The notes under the pieces were generated by a model. It saw nothing but the letters and a program-made list of their open reading frames with translations. It did not search any database and had not been told where the DNA came from. Source: Mesostigma viride (taxonomy: Eukaryota > Streptophyta > Mesostigmatophyceae > Mesostigmatales > Mesostigmataceae). From it: a stretch of 64,000 bases of DNA. The stretch spans positions 294,242 to 358,241 of the forward strand of contig RPFO01000333.1 of assembly GCA_009746045.1 (NCBI GenBank). Reading direction: 5' to 3'. Below are positions 13,201 to 28,200 of the stretch, in pieces (position 1 is the stretch's first letter; the number at the start of each line of letters is the position of its first letter). The position numbers and the translations under genes are program-made.

Positions 13201-16200
13201 GCGCTTCCTGGGGGTGCGGCGCAGGAAGTAGACAGGCACACAAGCGACAGGGGAGAGAAGCGATGTTGGCAGAGGATGTCGTTAGCTTGAGGAGGGATGG
13301 GAGAGGAAGCTCGGTGTGCTGCATGAGGAGGGATGGGAGAGGAAGCTCGGTGTGCTGCATGAGGAGGGATGGGAGAGGAAGCTCGGTGTGCTGCATGAGG
13401 AGGGATGGGAGAGGAAGCTCGGTGTGCTGCATGAGGAGGGATGGGAGAGGAAGCTCGGTGTGCTGCATGAGGAGGGATGGGAGAGGAAGCTCGGTGTGCT
13501 GCATGAGGAGGGATGGGAGAGGAAGCTCGGTGTGCTGCATGAGGAGGGATGGGAGAGGAAGCTCGGTGTGCTGCATGAGGAGGGATGGGAGAGGAAGCTC
13601 GGTGTGCTGCATGAGGAGGGATGGGAGAGGAAGCTCGGTGTGCTGCATGAGGAGGGATGGGAGAGGAAGCTCGGTGTGCTGCATGAGGAACTGCACGAGG
13701 AACCCAACGAGTGACAGGGTGCCAAAGCAAAGGGTGACTTTGTCCACATTCTCATCCGCATCAGGAAGCTTGTCCACATTCTCATCAGCGACCGTTCGCA
13801 TCCCCTCGTCTCCACCAGCCAGCGTTCACATCCCCTCGTCTCCACCAGCCAGCGTTCGCATCCCCTCGTCTCCACCAGCCAGCGTTCGCATCCCCCTCGT
13901 CTCCACCAGCCAGCGTTCGCATCCCCTCGTCTCCACCAGCCAGTGTTTGCATCCCCTCGTCTCCACCAGCCAGCGTTCGCATCCCCTCGTCTCCACCAGC
14001 CAGCGTTCGCATCCCCTCGTCTCCACCAGCCAGCGTTCGCATCCCCCTCGTCTCAACCAGCCAGCGTTCGCATCCCCTCGTCTCCACCAGCCAGCGTTCG
14101 CATCCCCTCGTCTCCACCAGCCAGCGTTCGCATCCCCTCGTCTCCACCAGCCAGCGTTCGCATCCCCCTCGTCTCCACCAGCCAGCGTTCGCATCCCCTC
14201 GTCTCCACCAGCCAGCGTTCGCACCCCCCTCGTCTCCACCAGCCAGCGTTCGCATCCCCTCGTCTCCACCAGCCAGCGTTCGCATCCCCTCGTCTCCACC
14301 AGCCAGCGTTCGCATCCCCTCGTCTCCACCAGCCAGCGTTCGCATCCCCTCGTCTCCACCAGCCAGCGTTCGCATCCCCTCGTCTCCACCAGCCAGCGTT
14401 CGCATCCCCTCGTCTCCACCAGCCAGCGTTCGCATCCCCTCGTCTCCACCAGCCAGCGTTCGCATCCCCTCGTCTCCACCAGCCAGCGTTCGCATCCCTC
14501 GTCTCCACCAGCCAGCGTTCGCATCCCCTCATCTCCACCAGCCAGCGTTCGCATCCCCCTCGTCTCCACCAGCCAGCGTCCGCATCCCCTCGTCTCCACC
14601 AGCCAGCGTTCGCATCCCCTCGTCTCCACCAGCCAGCGTTCGCATCCCCCTCGTCTCCACCAGCCAGCGTTCGCATCCCCTCATCTCCACCAGCCAGCGT
14701 TCGCATCCCCTCCTCTCCACCAGCCAGCGTTCGCATCCCCTCGTCTCCACCAGCCAGCGTTCGCATCCCCTCGTCTCCACCAGCCAGCGTTCGCATCCCC
14801 CTCATCTCCACCAGCCAGCGTTCGCATCCCCCTCGTCTCCACCAGCCAGCGTTCACATCCCCTCGTCTCCACCAGCCAGCGTTCGCATCCCCTCATCTCC
14901 ACCAGCCAGCGTCCGCATCCCCTCGTCTCCACCAGCCAGCGTTCGCATCCCCCTCGTCTCCACCAGCCAGCGTTCGCATCCCCTCGTCTCCACCAGCCAG
15001 CGTTCGCATCCCCCTCCTCTCCACCAGCCAGCGTTCGCATCCCCCTCGTCTCCACCAGCCAGCGTTCGCATCCCCTCGTCTCCACCAGCCAGCGTTCGCA
15101 TCCCCTCGTCTCCACCAGCCAGCGTTCGCATCCCCTCGTCTCCACCAGCCAGCGTTCGCATCCCCCTCATCTCCACCAGCCAGCGTTCGCATCCCCCTCG
15201 TCTCCACCAGCCAGCGTTCGCATCCCCTCGTCTCCACCAGCGAGCGTTCGCATCCCCTCGTCTCCACCAGCCAGCGTTCGCATCCCCTCGTCTCCACCAG
15301 CCAGCGTTCGCATCCCCCTCGTCTCAACCAGCCAGCGTTCACATCCCCTCGTCTCCACCAGCCAGCGTTCGCATCCCCTCGTCTCCACCAGCCAGCGTTC
15401 GCATCCCCCTCCTCTCCACCAGCCAGCGTTCGCATCCCCTCGTCTCCACCAGCCAGCGTTCGCACCCCCCTCGTCTCCACCAGCCAGCGTTCGCATCCCC
15501 CTCGTCTCAACCAGCCAGCGTTCGCATCCCCTCGTCTCCACCAGCCAGCGTTCGCATCCCCTCGTCTCCACCAGCCAGCGTTCGCATCCCCTCGTCTCCA
15601 CCAGCCAGCGTTCGCATCCCCTCGTCTCCACCAGCCAGCGTTCGCATCCCCCTCATCTCCACCAGCCAGCGTTCGCATCCCCCTCGTCTCCACCAGCCAG
15701 CGTTCGCATCCCCTCGTCTCCACCAGCCAGCGTTCGCATCCCCTCGTCTCCACCAGCCAGCGTTCGCATCCCCTCGTTTCCACCAGCCAGCGTTCGCATC
15801 CCCCTCGTCTCCACCAGCCAGCGTTCGCATCCCCTCGTCTCCACCAGCGAGCGTTCGCATCCCCTCGTCTCCACCAGCCAGCGTTCGCATCCCCTCGTCT
15901 CCACCAGCCAGCGTTCGCATCCCCTCGTCTCCACCAGCCAGCGTTCGCATCCCCCTCGTCTCCACCAGCCAGCGTTCGCATCCCCTCGTCTCCACCAGCC
16001 AGCGTTCGCATCCCCTCGTCTCCACCAGCCAGCGTTCGCATCCCCTCGTCTCCACCAGCCAGCGTTCGCATCCCCTCGTCTCCACCAGCCAGCGTTCGCA
16101 TCCCCTCATCTCCACCAGCCAGCGTTCGCATCCCCTCGTCTCCACCAGCCAGCGTCCGCATCCCCTCGTCTCCACCAGCCAGCGTTCGCATCCCCTCGTC

Positions 16201-19200
16201 TCCACCAGCCAGCGTTCGCATCCCCTCCACCAGCCAGCGTTCGCATCCCCTCATCTCCACCAGCCAGCGTTTGCATCCCCCTCGTCTCCACCAGGGCCAT
16301 GGCTGGCAGAATCAGGGAGAGGACGAGCGCGCCGCGACGGTGCGAGCAGCCAGCAGCGAAATTACATTTGACCGAAGCCCGACAAGATGTGATGGTAGCA
16401 CCCGCACACGGTTCCGCCACCACCATGCCATCGCCCACCACCCTAGCTGCATTCCCACTGCCCTGCCACCCGCATGCCACCACCACCCACCGCGGCCAAC
16501 CAACCAGGAGCGTGCCACCATGAGGCGAGGGATGCCACCGCGGCCCACGAGGGTGTTGCCTGGCGCAGCTGCAGCCGGTGACGACTGGCGGAGAGAGCAG
16601 CCCTTCCCCGTCTACAAGTAATGCCTGTGCACGGATGTGTGGCATTATGAGGGAGGCGCCCTCTGGTACCACTCGCGCCCCCAAGTTCCCCCCTGGCTTG
16701 CCGCGAGCCACAGGCAACCAGAAAGACGCGCGCTGTCCGGTTCTTGCTCCATTAACAAGAGGGGTGCGGCCCTATCTGTGCGGAATAGGCCAGCGTTGCA
16801 CTCCGGCCTGCGAGGCTGCATCCTCTCACCGTTGTTTGACAGTGCGGCACCCACCTGATGGCGCCGCGCAAGGCATGCTCAGCTTCTGTGCTGGCAACCC
16901 CAGGAATCTCGCCCGCGGGTCACTGTGCCGCTTCGGCTACTGTGCCACTTGGGCTAGTATGCCACTTGGGTGGTGTGAACACTTATCGCTCACTGCCGAC
17001 GGTGGATGGGTAGTCGCCCAGCATGACGATGCGGCTACCCCTCACTTCATCCCCTACCCCTTTCCCCTACCCCCTGCCATCCCCACCCACCTGTGCCACC
17101 ATGAGCGCCACCTCGTTGTCGGTGGGCCGCATCTGCAGCAGCGCCTCAAACCCGCCCAATGCCTTGTCATGCGCGCCCAGTGACGCCAGCAGCAGCGCCC
17201 GCTGCCGTCGCGCGCCCTCATCGGCCAGGTCGCGCCGTATCACACGGTCAAGGCAGTAGACCGTCTGCCGCACGTTGCCCTGCTGCCTGCGCACATGTGT
17301 GCAGGGAAAGGGGGAGGGAGGCATGGGGCATGAGGCATGGGGGCGGGAGGATGTGGGGCCGTGAAGTGGGTGGGCACGTGGGGGTGTGATGTGAGTAGCG
17401 CATGGCACCTGGCAGCACATGGTAGGGAGGGGGCCTGGCATGCTGCTCTTTAAGGCAACTCTCTACAGCTTTGCACGGAAGCGCCGATACTTCCCAGGCA
17501 GTTTCTTCCCGAGGGCTGCTGATGAGCTACACCTGATGAGGTGTCCACCCTGTCTGATAAGCCACCATGGTGTCAGCATAGGTATGGAGGCACAAGCATA
17601 CAAGGAGGCTCAAGGGTGCACAGCTGTTGCACTTGCTGCTGTGACAGCTGCCTCTGTGGGCGTCCGCAGATACAGTGAACCCCGCACAGATACAGTGAAC
17701 CCCGCACAGATACAGTGAACCCCGCACAGATACAGTGAACCCCGCACAGATACAGTGAACCCCGCACAGATACAGTGAACCCCGCACAGATACAGTGAAC
17801 CCCGCACAGATACAGTGAACCCCGCACAGATACAGTGAACCCCGCACAGATACAGTGAACCCCGCACAGATACAGTGAACCCCGCACAGATACAGTGAAC
17901 CCCGCACAGATACAGTGAACCCCGCACAGATACAGTGAACCCCGCACAGATACAGTGAACCCCGCACAGATACAGTGAACCCCGCACAGATACAGTGAAC
18001 CCCGCACAGATACAGTGAACCCCGCACAGATACAGTGAACCCCGCACAGATACAGTGAACCCCGCACAGATACAGTGAACCCCGCACAGATACAGTGAAC
18101 CCCGCACAGATACAGTGAACCCCGCACAGATACAGTGAACCCCGCACAGATACAGTGAACCCCGCACAGATACAGTGAACCCCGCACAGATACAGTGAAC
18201 CCCGCACAGATACAGTGAACCCCGCACAGATAAGCATGCCCCCAGCACGCACCACGACAGGGATGCCAGGTGCCGCCACTGCGCGATGTCCTTGCGCCGC
18301 AGGTGGGCGTCCAGCATGAACAGGTCCAACGCTTTGGCGGCGTTGCCCAGCGCCTCGTAGCAGAGGCCCATAAGCTCATAGCTCTCTGCCACCTGGGGGG
18401 ACAGCTGGATGGCCGAACGCAGCTTGTCAACGGCCTGCACCGCACGCGGCCGACGCAAGGTACCAGCATGTGGCCGATGCAAGTAATCAGCATGTAGCCA
18501 ACACAAGCAGCCAGCATGTGGCCAACGCAAGCAGCCAGCATGTGGCCAACACAAGCAGCCAGCATGTAGCCAACACAAGCAGCCAGCATGTGGCCGATGC
18601 AAGCAGCCAGCATGTGGCCAATGCAAGCAGCCAGCATGTGGCCAACACAAGCAGCCAGCATGTGGCCAATGCAAGCAGCCAGCATGTGGCCAATGCAAGC
18701 AGCCAGCAAGTGGCCAATGCAAGCAGCCAGCATGTGGCCGATGCAAGCAGCCAGCATGTGGCCGATGCAAGCAGCCAGCATGTGGCCAATGCAAGCAGCC
18801 AGCATGTGGCAGATGCAAGCAGCCAGCATGTGGCCGATGCAAGCAGCCAGCATGTGGCCGATGCAAGCAGCCAGCATGTAGCCAACGCAAGCAGCCAGCA
18901 TGTGGCCAATGCAAGCAGCCAGCATGTAGCCAACACAAGCAGCCAGCATGTGGCAGATGCAAGCAGCCAGCATGTGGCAGATGCAAGCAGCCAGCATGTG
19001 GCCTATGCAAGCAGCCAGCATGTGGCCAACGCAAGCAGCCAGCATGTGGCCAATGCAAGCAGCCAGCATGTGGCCAACGCAAGCAGCCAGCAAGTGGCCA
19101 ACGCAAGCAGCCAGCATGTGGCCGATTAAAGCAGCCAGCATGTGGCAGATGCAAGCAGCCAATGGGTGATAGCGGCCCATCGCTTGCGCCCACCTCGTGA

Positions 19201-22200
19201 CAGCGGCCCATCGCTTGCGCCCACCTCGTGATAGCGGCCCATCGCTTGCGCCCACCTCGTGATAGCGGCCCATCGCTTGCGCCCACCTCGTGATAGCGGC
19301 CCATCGCTTGCGCCCACCTCGTGACAGCGGCCCATCGCTTGCGCCCACCTCGTGATAGCGGCCCATCGCTTGCGCCCACCTCGTGATAGCGGCCCATCGC
19401 TTGCGCCCACCTCGTGATAGCGGCCCATCGCTTGCGCCCACCTCGTGATAGCGGCCCATCGCTTGCGCCCACCTCGTGATAGCGGCCCATCGCTTGCGCC
19501 CACCTCGTGATAGCGGCCCATCGCTTGCGCCCACCTCGTGATAGCGGCCCATCGCTTGCGCCCACCTCGTGATAGCGGCCCATCGCTTGCGCCCACCTCG
19601 TGATAGCGGCCCATCGCTTGCGCCCACCTCGTGATAGCGGCCCATCGCTTGCGCCCACCTCGTGATAGCGGCCCATCGCTTGCGCCCACCTCGTGATAGC
19701 GGCCCATCGCTTGCGCCCACCTCGTGATAGCGGCCCATCGCTTGCGCCCACCTCGTGATAGCGGCCCATCGCTTGCGCCCACCTCGTGATAGCGGCCCAT
19801 CGCTTGCGCCCACCTCGTGATAGCGGCCCATCGCTTGCGCCCACCTCGTGATAGCGGCCCATCGCTTGCGCCCACCTCGTGATAGCGGCCCATCGCTTGC
19901 GCCCACCTCGTGATAGCGGCCCATCGCTTGCGCCCACCTCGTGATAGCGGCCCATCGCTTGCGCCCACCTCGTGATAGCGGCCCATCGCTTGCGCCCACC
20001 TCGTGATAGCGGCCCATCGCTTGCGCCCACCTCGTGATAGCGGCCCATCGCTTGCGCCCACCTCGTGATAGCGGCCCATCGCTTGCGCCCACCTCGTGAT
20101 AGCGGCCCATCGCTTGCGCCCACCTCGTGATAGCGGCCCATCGCTTGCGCCCACCTCGTGATAGCGGCCCATCGCTTGCGCCCACCTCGTGATAGCGGCC
20201 CATCGCTTGCGCCCACCTCGTGATAGCGGCCCATCGCTTGCGCCCACCTCGTGATAGCGGCCCATCGCTTGCGCCCACCTCGTGATAGCGGCCCATCGCT
20301 TGCGCCCACCTCGTGATAGCGGCCCATCGCTTGCGCCCACCTCGTGATAGCGGCCCATCGCTTGCGCCCACCTCGTGATAGCGGCCCATCGCTTGCGCCC
20401 ACCTCGTGATAGCGGCCCATCGCTTGCGCCCACCTCGTGATAGCGGCCCATCGCTTGCGCCCACCTCGTGATAGCGGCCCATCGCTTGCGCCCACCTCGT
20501 GATAGCGGCCCATCGCTTGCGCCCACCTCGTGATAGCGGCCCATCGCTTGCGCCCACCTCGTGATAGCGGCCCATCGCTTGCGCCCACCTCGTGATAGCG
20601 GCCCATCGCTTGCGCCCACCTCGTGATAGCGGCCCATCGCTTGCGCCCACCTCGTGATAGCGGCCCATCGCTTGCGCCCACCTCGTGATAGCGGCCCATC
20701 GCTTGCGCCCACCTCGTGATAGCGGCCCATCGCTTGCGCCCACCTCGTGATAGCGGCCCATCGCTTGCGCCCACCTCGTGATAGCGGCCCATCGCTTGCG
20801 CCCACCTCGTGATAGCGGCCCATCGCTTGCGCCCACCTCGTGATAGCGGCCCATCGCTTGCGCCCACCTCGTGATAGCGGCCCATCGCTTGCGCCCACCT
20901 CGTGATAGCGGCCCATCGCTTGCGCCCACCTCGTGATAGCGGCCCATCGCTTGCGCCCACCTCGTGATAGCGGCCCATCGCTTGCGCCCACCTCGTGATA
21001 GCGGCCCATCGCTTGCGCCCACCTCGTGATAGCGGCCCATCGCTTGCGCCCACCTCGTGATAGCGGCCCATCGCTTGCGCCCACCTCGTGATAGCGGCCC
21101 ATCGCTTGCGCCCACCTCGTGATAGCGGCCCATCGCTTGCGCCCACCTCGTGATAGCGGCCCATCGCTTGCGCCCACCTCGTGATAGCGGCCCATCGCTT
21201 GCGCCCACCTCGTGATAGCGGCCCATCGCTTGCGCCCACCTCGTGATAGCGGCCCATCGCTTGCGCCCACCTCGTGATAGCGGCCCATCGCTTGCGCCCA
21301 CCTCGTGATAGCGGCCCATCGCTTGCGCCCACCTCGTGATAGCGGCCCATCGCTTGCGCCCACCTCGTGATAGCGGCCCATCGCTTGCGCCCACCTCGTG
21401 ATAGCGGCCCATCGCTTGCGCCCACCTCGTGATAGCGGCCCATCGCTTGCGCCCACCTCGTGATAGCGGCCCATCGCTTGCGCCCACCTCGTGATAGCGG
21501 CCCATCGCTTGCGCCCACCTCGTGATAGCGGCCCATCGCTTGCGCCCACCTCGTGATAGCGGCCCATCGCTTGCGCCCACCTCGTGATAGCGGCCCATCG
21601 CTTGCGCCCACCTCGTGATAGCGGCCCATCGCTTGCGCCCACCTCGTGATAGCGGCCCATCGCTTGCGCCCACCTCGTGATAGCGGCCCATCGCTTGCGC
21701 CCACCTCGTGATAGCGGCCCATCGCTTGCGCCCACCTCGTGATAGCGGCCCATCGCTTGCGCCCACCTCGTGATAGCGGCCCATCGCTTGCGCCCACCTC
21801 GTGATAGCGGCCCATCGCTTGCGCCCACCTCGTGATAGCGGCCCATCGCTTGCGCCCACCTCGTGATAGCGGCCCATCGCTTGCGCCCACCTCGTGATAG
21901 CGGCCCATCGCTTGCGCCCACCTCGTGATAGCGGCCCATCGCTTGCGCCCACCTCGTGATAGCGGCCCATCGCTTGCGCCCACCTCGTGATAGCGGCCCA
22001 TCGCTTGCGCCCACCTCGTGATAGCGGCCCATCGCTTGCGCCCACCTCGTGATAGCGGCCCATCGCTTGCGCCCACCTCGTGATAGCGGCCCATCGCTTG
22101 CGCCCACCTCGTGATAGCGGCCCATCGCTTGCGCCCACCTCGTGATAGCGGCCCATCGCTTGCGCCCACCTCGTGATAGCGGCCCATCGCTTGCGCCCAC

Positions 22201-25200
22201 CTCGTGATAGCGGCCCATCGCTTGCGCCCACCTCGTGATAGCGGCCCATCGCTTGCGCCCACCTCGTGATAGCGGCCCATCGCTTGCGCCCACCTCGTGA
22301 TAGCGGCCCATCGCTTGCGCCCACCTCGTGATAGCGGCCCATCGCTTGCGCCCACCTCGTGATAGCGGCCCATCGCTTGCGCCCACCTCGTGATAGCGGC
22401 CCATCGCTTGCGCCCACCTCGTGATAGCGGCCCATCGCTTGCGCCCACCTCGTGATAGCGGCCCATCGCTTGCGCCCACCTCGTGATAGCGGCCCATCGC
22501 TTGCGCCCACCTCGTGATAGCGGCCCATCGCTTGCGCCCACCTCGTGATAGCGGCCCATCGCTTGCGCCCACCTCGTGATAGCGGCCCATCGCTTGCGCC
22601 CACCTCGTGATAGCGGCCCATCGCTTGCGCCCACCTCGTGATAGCGGCCCATCGCTTGCGCCCACCTCGTGATAGCGGCCCATCGCTTGCGCCCACCTCG
22701 TGATAGCGGCCCATCGCTTGCGCCCACCTCGTGATAGCGGCCCATCGCTTGCGCCCACCTCGTGATAGCGGCCCATCGCTTGCGCCCACCTCGTGATAGC
22801 GGCCCATCGCTTGCGCCCACCTCGTGATAGCGGCCCATCGCTTGCGCCCACCTCGTGATAGCGGCCCATCGCTTGCGCCCACCTCGTGATAGCGGCCCAT
22901 CGCTTGCGCCCACCTCGTGATAGCGGCCCATCGCTTGCGCCCACCTCGTGATAGCGGCCCATCGCTTGCGCCCACCTCGTGATAGCGGCCCATCGCTTGC
23001 GCCCACCTCGTGATAGCGGCCCATCGCTTGCGCCCACCTCGTGATAGCGGCCCATCGCTTGCGCCCACCTCGTGATAGCGGCCCATCGCTTGCGCCCACC
23101 TCGTGATAGCGGCCCATCGCTTGCGCCCACCTCGTGATAGCGGCCCATCGCTTGCGCCCACCTCGTGATAGCGGCCCATCGCTTGCGCCCACCTCGTGAT
23201 AGCGGCCCATCGCTTGCGCCCACCTCGTGATAGCGGCCCATCGCTTGCGCCCACCTCGTGATAGCGGCCCATCGCTTGCGCCCACCTCGTGATAGCGGCC
23301 CATCGCTTGCGCCCACCTCGTGATAGCGGCCCATCGCTTGCGCCCACCTCGTGATAGCGGCCCATCGCTTGCGCCCACCTCGTGATAGCGGCCCATCGCT
23401 TGCGCCCACCTCGTGATAGCGGCCCATCGCTTGCGCCCACCTCGTGATAGCGGCCCATCGCTTGCGCCCACCTCGTGATAGCGGCCCATCGCTTGCGCCC
23501 ACCTCGTGATAGCGGCCCATCGCTTGCGCCCACCTCGTGATAGCGGCCCATCGCTTGCGCCCACCTCGTGATAGCGGCCCATCGCTTGCGCCCACCTCGT
23601 GATAGCGGCCCATCGCTTGCGCCCACCTCGTGATAGCGGCCCATCGCTTGCGCCCACCTCGTGATAGCGGCCCATCGCTTGCGCCCACCTCGTGATAGCG
23701 GCCCATCGCTTGCGCCCACCTCGTGATAGCGGCCCATCGCTTGCGCCCACCTCGTGATAGCGGCCCATCGCTTGCGCCCACCTCGTGATAGCGGCCCATC
23801 GCTTGCGCCCACCTCGTGATAGCGGCCCATCGCTTGCGCCCACCTCGTGATAGCGGCCCATCGCTTGCGCCCACCTCGTGATAGCGGCCCATCGCTTGCG
23901 CCCACCTCGTGATAGCGGCCCATCGCTTGCGCCCACCTCGTGATAGCGGCCCATCGCTTGCGCCCACCTCGTGATAGCGGCCCATCGCTTGCGCCCACCT
24001 CGTGATAGCGGCCCATCGCTTGCGCCCACCTCGTGATAGCGGCCCATCGCTTGCGCCCACCTCGTGATAGCGGCCCATCGCTTGCGCCCACCTCGTGATA
24101 GCGGCCCATCGCTTGCGCCCACCTCGTGATAGCGGCCCATCGCTTGCGCCCACCTCGTGATAGCGGCCCATCGCTTGCGCCCACCTCGTGATAGCGGCCC
24201 ATCGCTTGCGCCCACCTCGTGATAGCGGCCCATCGCTTGCGCCCACCTCGTGATAGCGGCCCATCGCTTGCGCCCACCTCGTGATAGCGGCCCATCGCTT
24301 GCGCCCACCTCGTGATAGCGGCCCATCGCTTGCGCCCACCTCGTGATAGCGGCCCATCGCTTGCGCCCACCTCGTGATAGCGGCCCATCGCTTGCGCCCA
24401 CCTCGTGATAGCGGCCCATCGCTTGCGCCCACCTCGTGATAGCGGCCCATCGCTTGCGCCCACCTCGTGATAGCGGCCCATCGCTTGCGCCCACCTCGTG
24501 ATAGCGGCCCATCGCTTGCGCCCACCTCGTGATAGCGGCCCATCGCTTGCGCCCACCTCGTGATAGCGGCCCATCGCTTGCGCCCACCTCGTGATAGCGG
24601 CCCATCGCTTGCGCCCACCTCGTGATAGCGGCCCATCGCTTGCGCCCACCTCGTGATAGCGGCCCATCGCTTGCGCCCACCTCGTGATAGCGGCCCATCG
24701 CTTGCGCCCACCTCGTGATAGCGGCCCATCGCTTGCGCCCACCTCGTGATAGCGGCCCATCGCTTGCGCCCACCTCGTGATAGCGGCCCATCGCTTGCGC
24801 CCACCTCGTGATAGCGGCCCATCGCTTGCGCCCACCTCGTGATAGCGGCCCATCGCTTGCGCCCACCTCGTGATAGCGGCCCATCGCTTGCGCCCACCTC
24901 GTGATAGCGGCCCATCGCTTGCGCCCACCTCGTGATAGCGGCCCATCGCTTGCGCCCACCTCGTGATAGCGGCCCATCGCTTGCGCCCACCTCGTGATAG
25001 CGGCCCATCGCTTGCGCCCACCTCGTGATAGCGGCCCATCGCTTGCGCCCACCTCGTGATAGCGGCCCATCGCTTGCGCCCACCTCGTGATAGCGGCCCA
25101 TCGCTTGCGCCCACCTCGTGATAGCGGCCCATCGCTTGCGCCCACCTCGTGATAGCGGCCCATCGCTTGCGCCCACCTCGTGATAGCGGCCCATCGCTTG

Positions 25201-28200
25201 CGCCCACCTCGTGATAGCGGCCCATCGCTTGCGCCCACCTCGTGATAGCGGCCCATCGCTTGCGCCCACCTCGTGATAGCGGCCCATCGCTTGCGCCCAC
25301 CTCGTGATAGCGGCCCATCGCTTGCGCCCACCTCGTGATAGCGGCCCATCGCTTGCGCCCACCTCGTGATAGCGGCCCATCGCTTGCGCCCACCTCGTGA
25401 TAGCGGCCCATCGCTTGCGCCCACCTCGTGATAGCGGCCCATCGCTTGCGCCCACCTCGTGATAGCGGCCCATCGCTTGCGCCCACCTCGTGATAGCGGC
25501 CCATCGCTTGCGCCCACCTCGTGATAGCGGCCCATCGCTTGCGCCCACCTCGTGATAGCGGCCCATCGCTTGCGCCCACCTCGTGATAGCGGCCCATCGC
25601 TTGCGCCCACCTCGTGATAGCGGCCCATCGCTTGCGCCCACCTCGTGATAGCGGCCCATCGCTTGCGCCCACCTCGTGATAGCGGCCCATCGCTTGCGCC
25701 CACCTCGTGATAGCGGCCCATCGCTTGCGCCCACCTCGTGATAGCGGCCCATCGCTTGCGCCCACCTCGTGATAGCGGCCCATCGCTTGCGCCCACCTCG
25801 TGATAGCGGCCCATCGCTTGCGCCCACCTCGTGATAGCGGCCCATCGCTTGCGCCCACCTCGTGATAGCGGCCCATCGCTTGCGCCCACCTCGTGATAGC
25901 GGCCCATCGCTTGCGCCCACCTCGTGATAGCGGCCCATCGCTTGCGCCCACCTCGTGATAGCGGCCCATCGCTTGCGCCCACCTCGTGATAGCGGCCCAT
26001 CGCTTGCGCCCACCTCGTGATAGCGGCCCATCGCTTGCGCCCACCTCGTGATAGCGGCCCATCGCTTGCGCCCACCTCGTGATAGCGGCCCATCGCTTGC
26101 GCCCACCTCGTGATAGCGGCCCATCGCTTGCGCCCACCTCGTGATAGCGGCCCATCGCTTGCGCCCACCTCGTGATAGCGGCCCATCGCTTGCGCCCACC
26201 TCGTGATAGCGGCCCATCGCTTGCGCCCACCTCGTGATAGCGGCCCATCGCTTGCGCCCACCTCGTGATAGCGGCCCATCGCTTGCGCCCACCTCGTGAT
26301 AGCGGCCCATCGCTTGCGCCCACCTCGTGATAGCGGCCCATCGCTTGCGCCCACCTCGTGATAGCGGCCCATCGCTTGCGCCCACCTCGTGATAGCGGCC
26401 CATCGCTTGCGCCCACCTCGTGATAGCGGCCCATCGCTTGCGCCCACCTCGTGATAGCGGCCCATCGCTTGCGCCCACCTCGTGATAGCGGCCCATCGCT
26501 TGCGCCCACCTCGTGATAGCGGCCCATCGCTTGCGCCCACCTCGTGATAGCGGCCCATCGCTTGCGCCCACCTCGTGATAGCGGCCCATCGCTTGCGCCC
26601 ACCTCGTGATAGCGGCCCATCGCTTGCGCCCACCTCGTGATAGCGGCCCATCGCTTGCGCCCACCTCGTGATAGCGGCCCATCGCTTGCGCCCACCTCGT
26701 GATAGCGGCCCATCGCTTGCGCCCACCTCGTGATAGCGGCCCATCGCTTGCGCCCACCTCGTGATAGCGGCCCATCGCTTGCGCCCACCTCGTGATAGCG
26801 GCCCATCGCTTGCGCCCACCTCGTGATAGCGGCCCATCGCTTGCGCCCACCTCGTGATAGCGGCCCATCGCTTGCGCCCACCTCGTGATAGCGGCCCATC
26901 GCTTGCGCCCACCTCGTGATAGCGGCCCATCGCTTGCGCCCACCTCGTGATAGCGGCCCATCGCTTGCGCCCACCTCGTGATAGCGGCCCATCGCTTGCG
27001 CCCACCTCGTGATAGCGGCCCATCGCTTGCGCCCACCTCGTGATAGCGGCCCATCGCTTGCGCCCACCTCGTGATAGCGGCCCATCGCTTGCGCCCACCT
27101 CGTGATAGCGGCCCATCGCTTGCGCCCACCTCGTGATAGCGGCCCATCGCTTGCGCCCACCTCGTGATAGCGGCCCATCGCTTGCGCCCACCTCGTGATA
27201 GCGGCCCATCGCTTGCGCCCACCTCGTGATAGCGGCCCATCGCTTGCGCCCACCTCGTGATAGCGGCCCATCGCTTGCGCCCACCTCGTGATAGCGGCCC
27301 ATCGCTTGCGCCCACCTCGTGATAGCGGCCCATCGCTTGCGCCCACCTCGTGATAGCGGCCCATCGCTTGCGCCCACCTCGTGATAGCGGCCCATCGCTT
27401 GCGCCCACCTCGTGATAGCGGCCCATCGCTTGCGCCCACCTCGTGATAGCGGCCCATCGCTTGCGCCCACCTCGTGATAGCGGCCCATCGCTTGCGCCCA
27501 CCTCGTGATAGCGGCCCATCGCTTGCGCCCACCTCGTGATAGCGGCCCATCGCTTGCGCCCACCTCGTGATAGCGGCCCATCGCTTGCGCCCACCTCGTG
27601 ATAGCGGCCCATCGCTTGCGCCCACCTCGTGATAGCGGCCCATCGCTTGCGCCCACCTCGTGATAGCGGCCCATCGCTTGCGCCCACCTCGTGATAGCGG
27701 CCCATCGCTTGCGCCCACCTCGTGATAGCGGCCCATCGCTTGCGCCCACCTCGTGATAGCGGCCCATCGCTTGCGCCCACCTCGTGATAGCGGCCCATCG
27801 CTTGCGCCCACCTCGTGATAGCGGCCCATCGCTTGCGCCCACCTCGTGATAGCGGCCCATCGCTTGCGCCCACCTCGTGATAGCGGCCCATCGCTTGCGC
27901 CCACCTCGTGATAGCGGCCCATCGCTTGCGCCCACCTCGTGATAGCGGCCCATCGCTTGCGCCCACCTCGTGATAGCGGCCCATCGCTTGCGCCCACCTC
28001 GTGATAGCGGCCCATCGCTTGCGCCCACCTCGTGATAGCGGCCCATCGCTTGCGCCCACCTCGTGATAGCGGCCCATCGCTTGCGCCCACCTCGTGATAG
28101 CGGCCCATCGCTTGCGCCCACCTCGTGATAGCGGCCCATCGCTTGCGCCCACCTCGTGATAGCGGCCCATCGCTTGCGCCCACCTCGTGATAGCGGCCCA

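Noticed and set aside
13119-16523. Plus-strand 1,134-codon frame
   Set aside because: Runs antisense to exon 6 and through the 36-bp and 30-bp arrays; no family resemblance.
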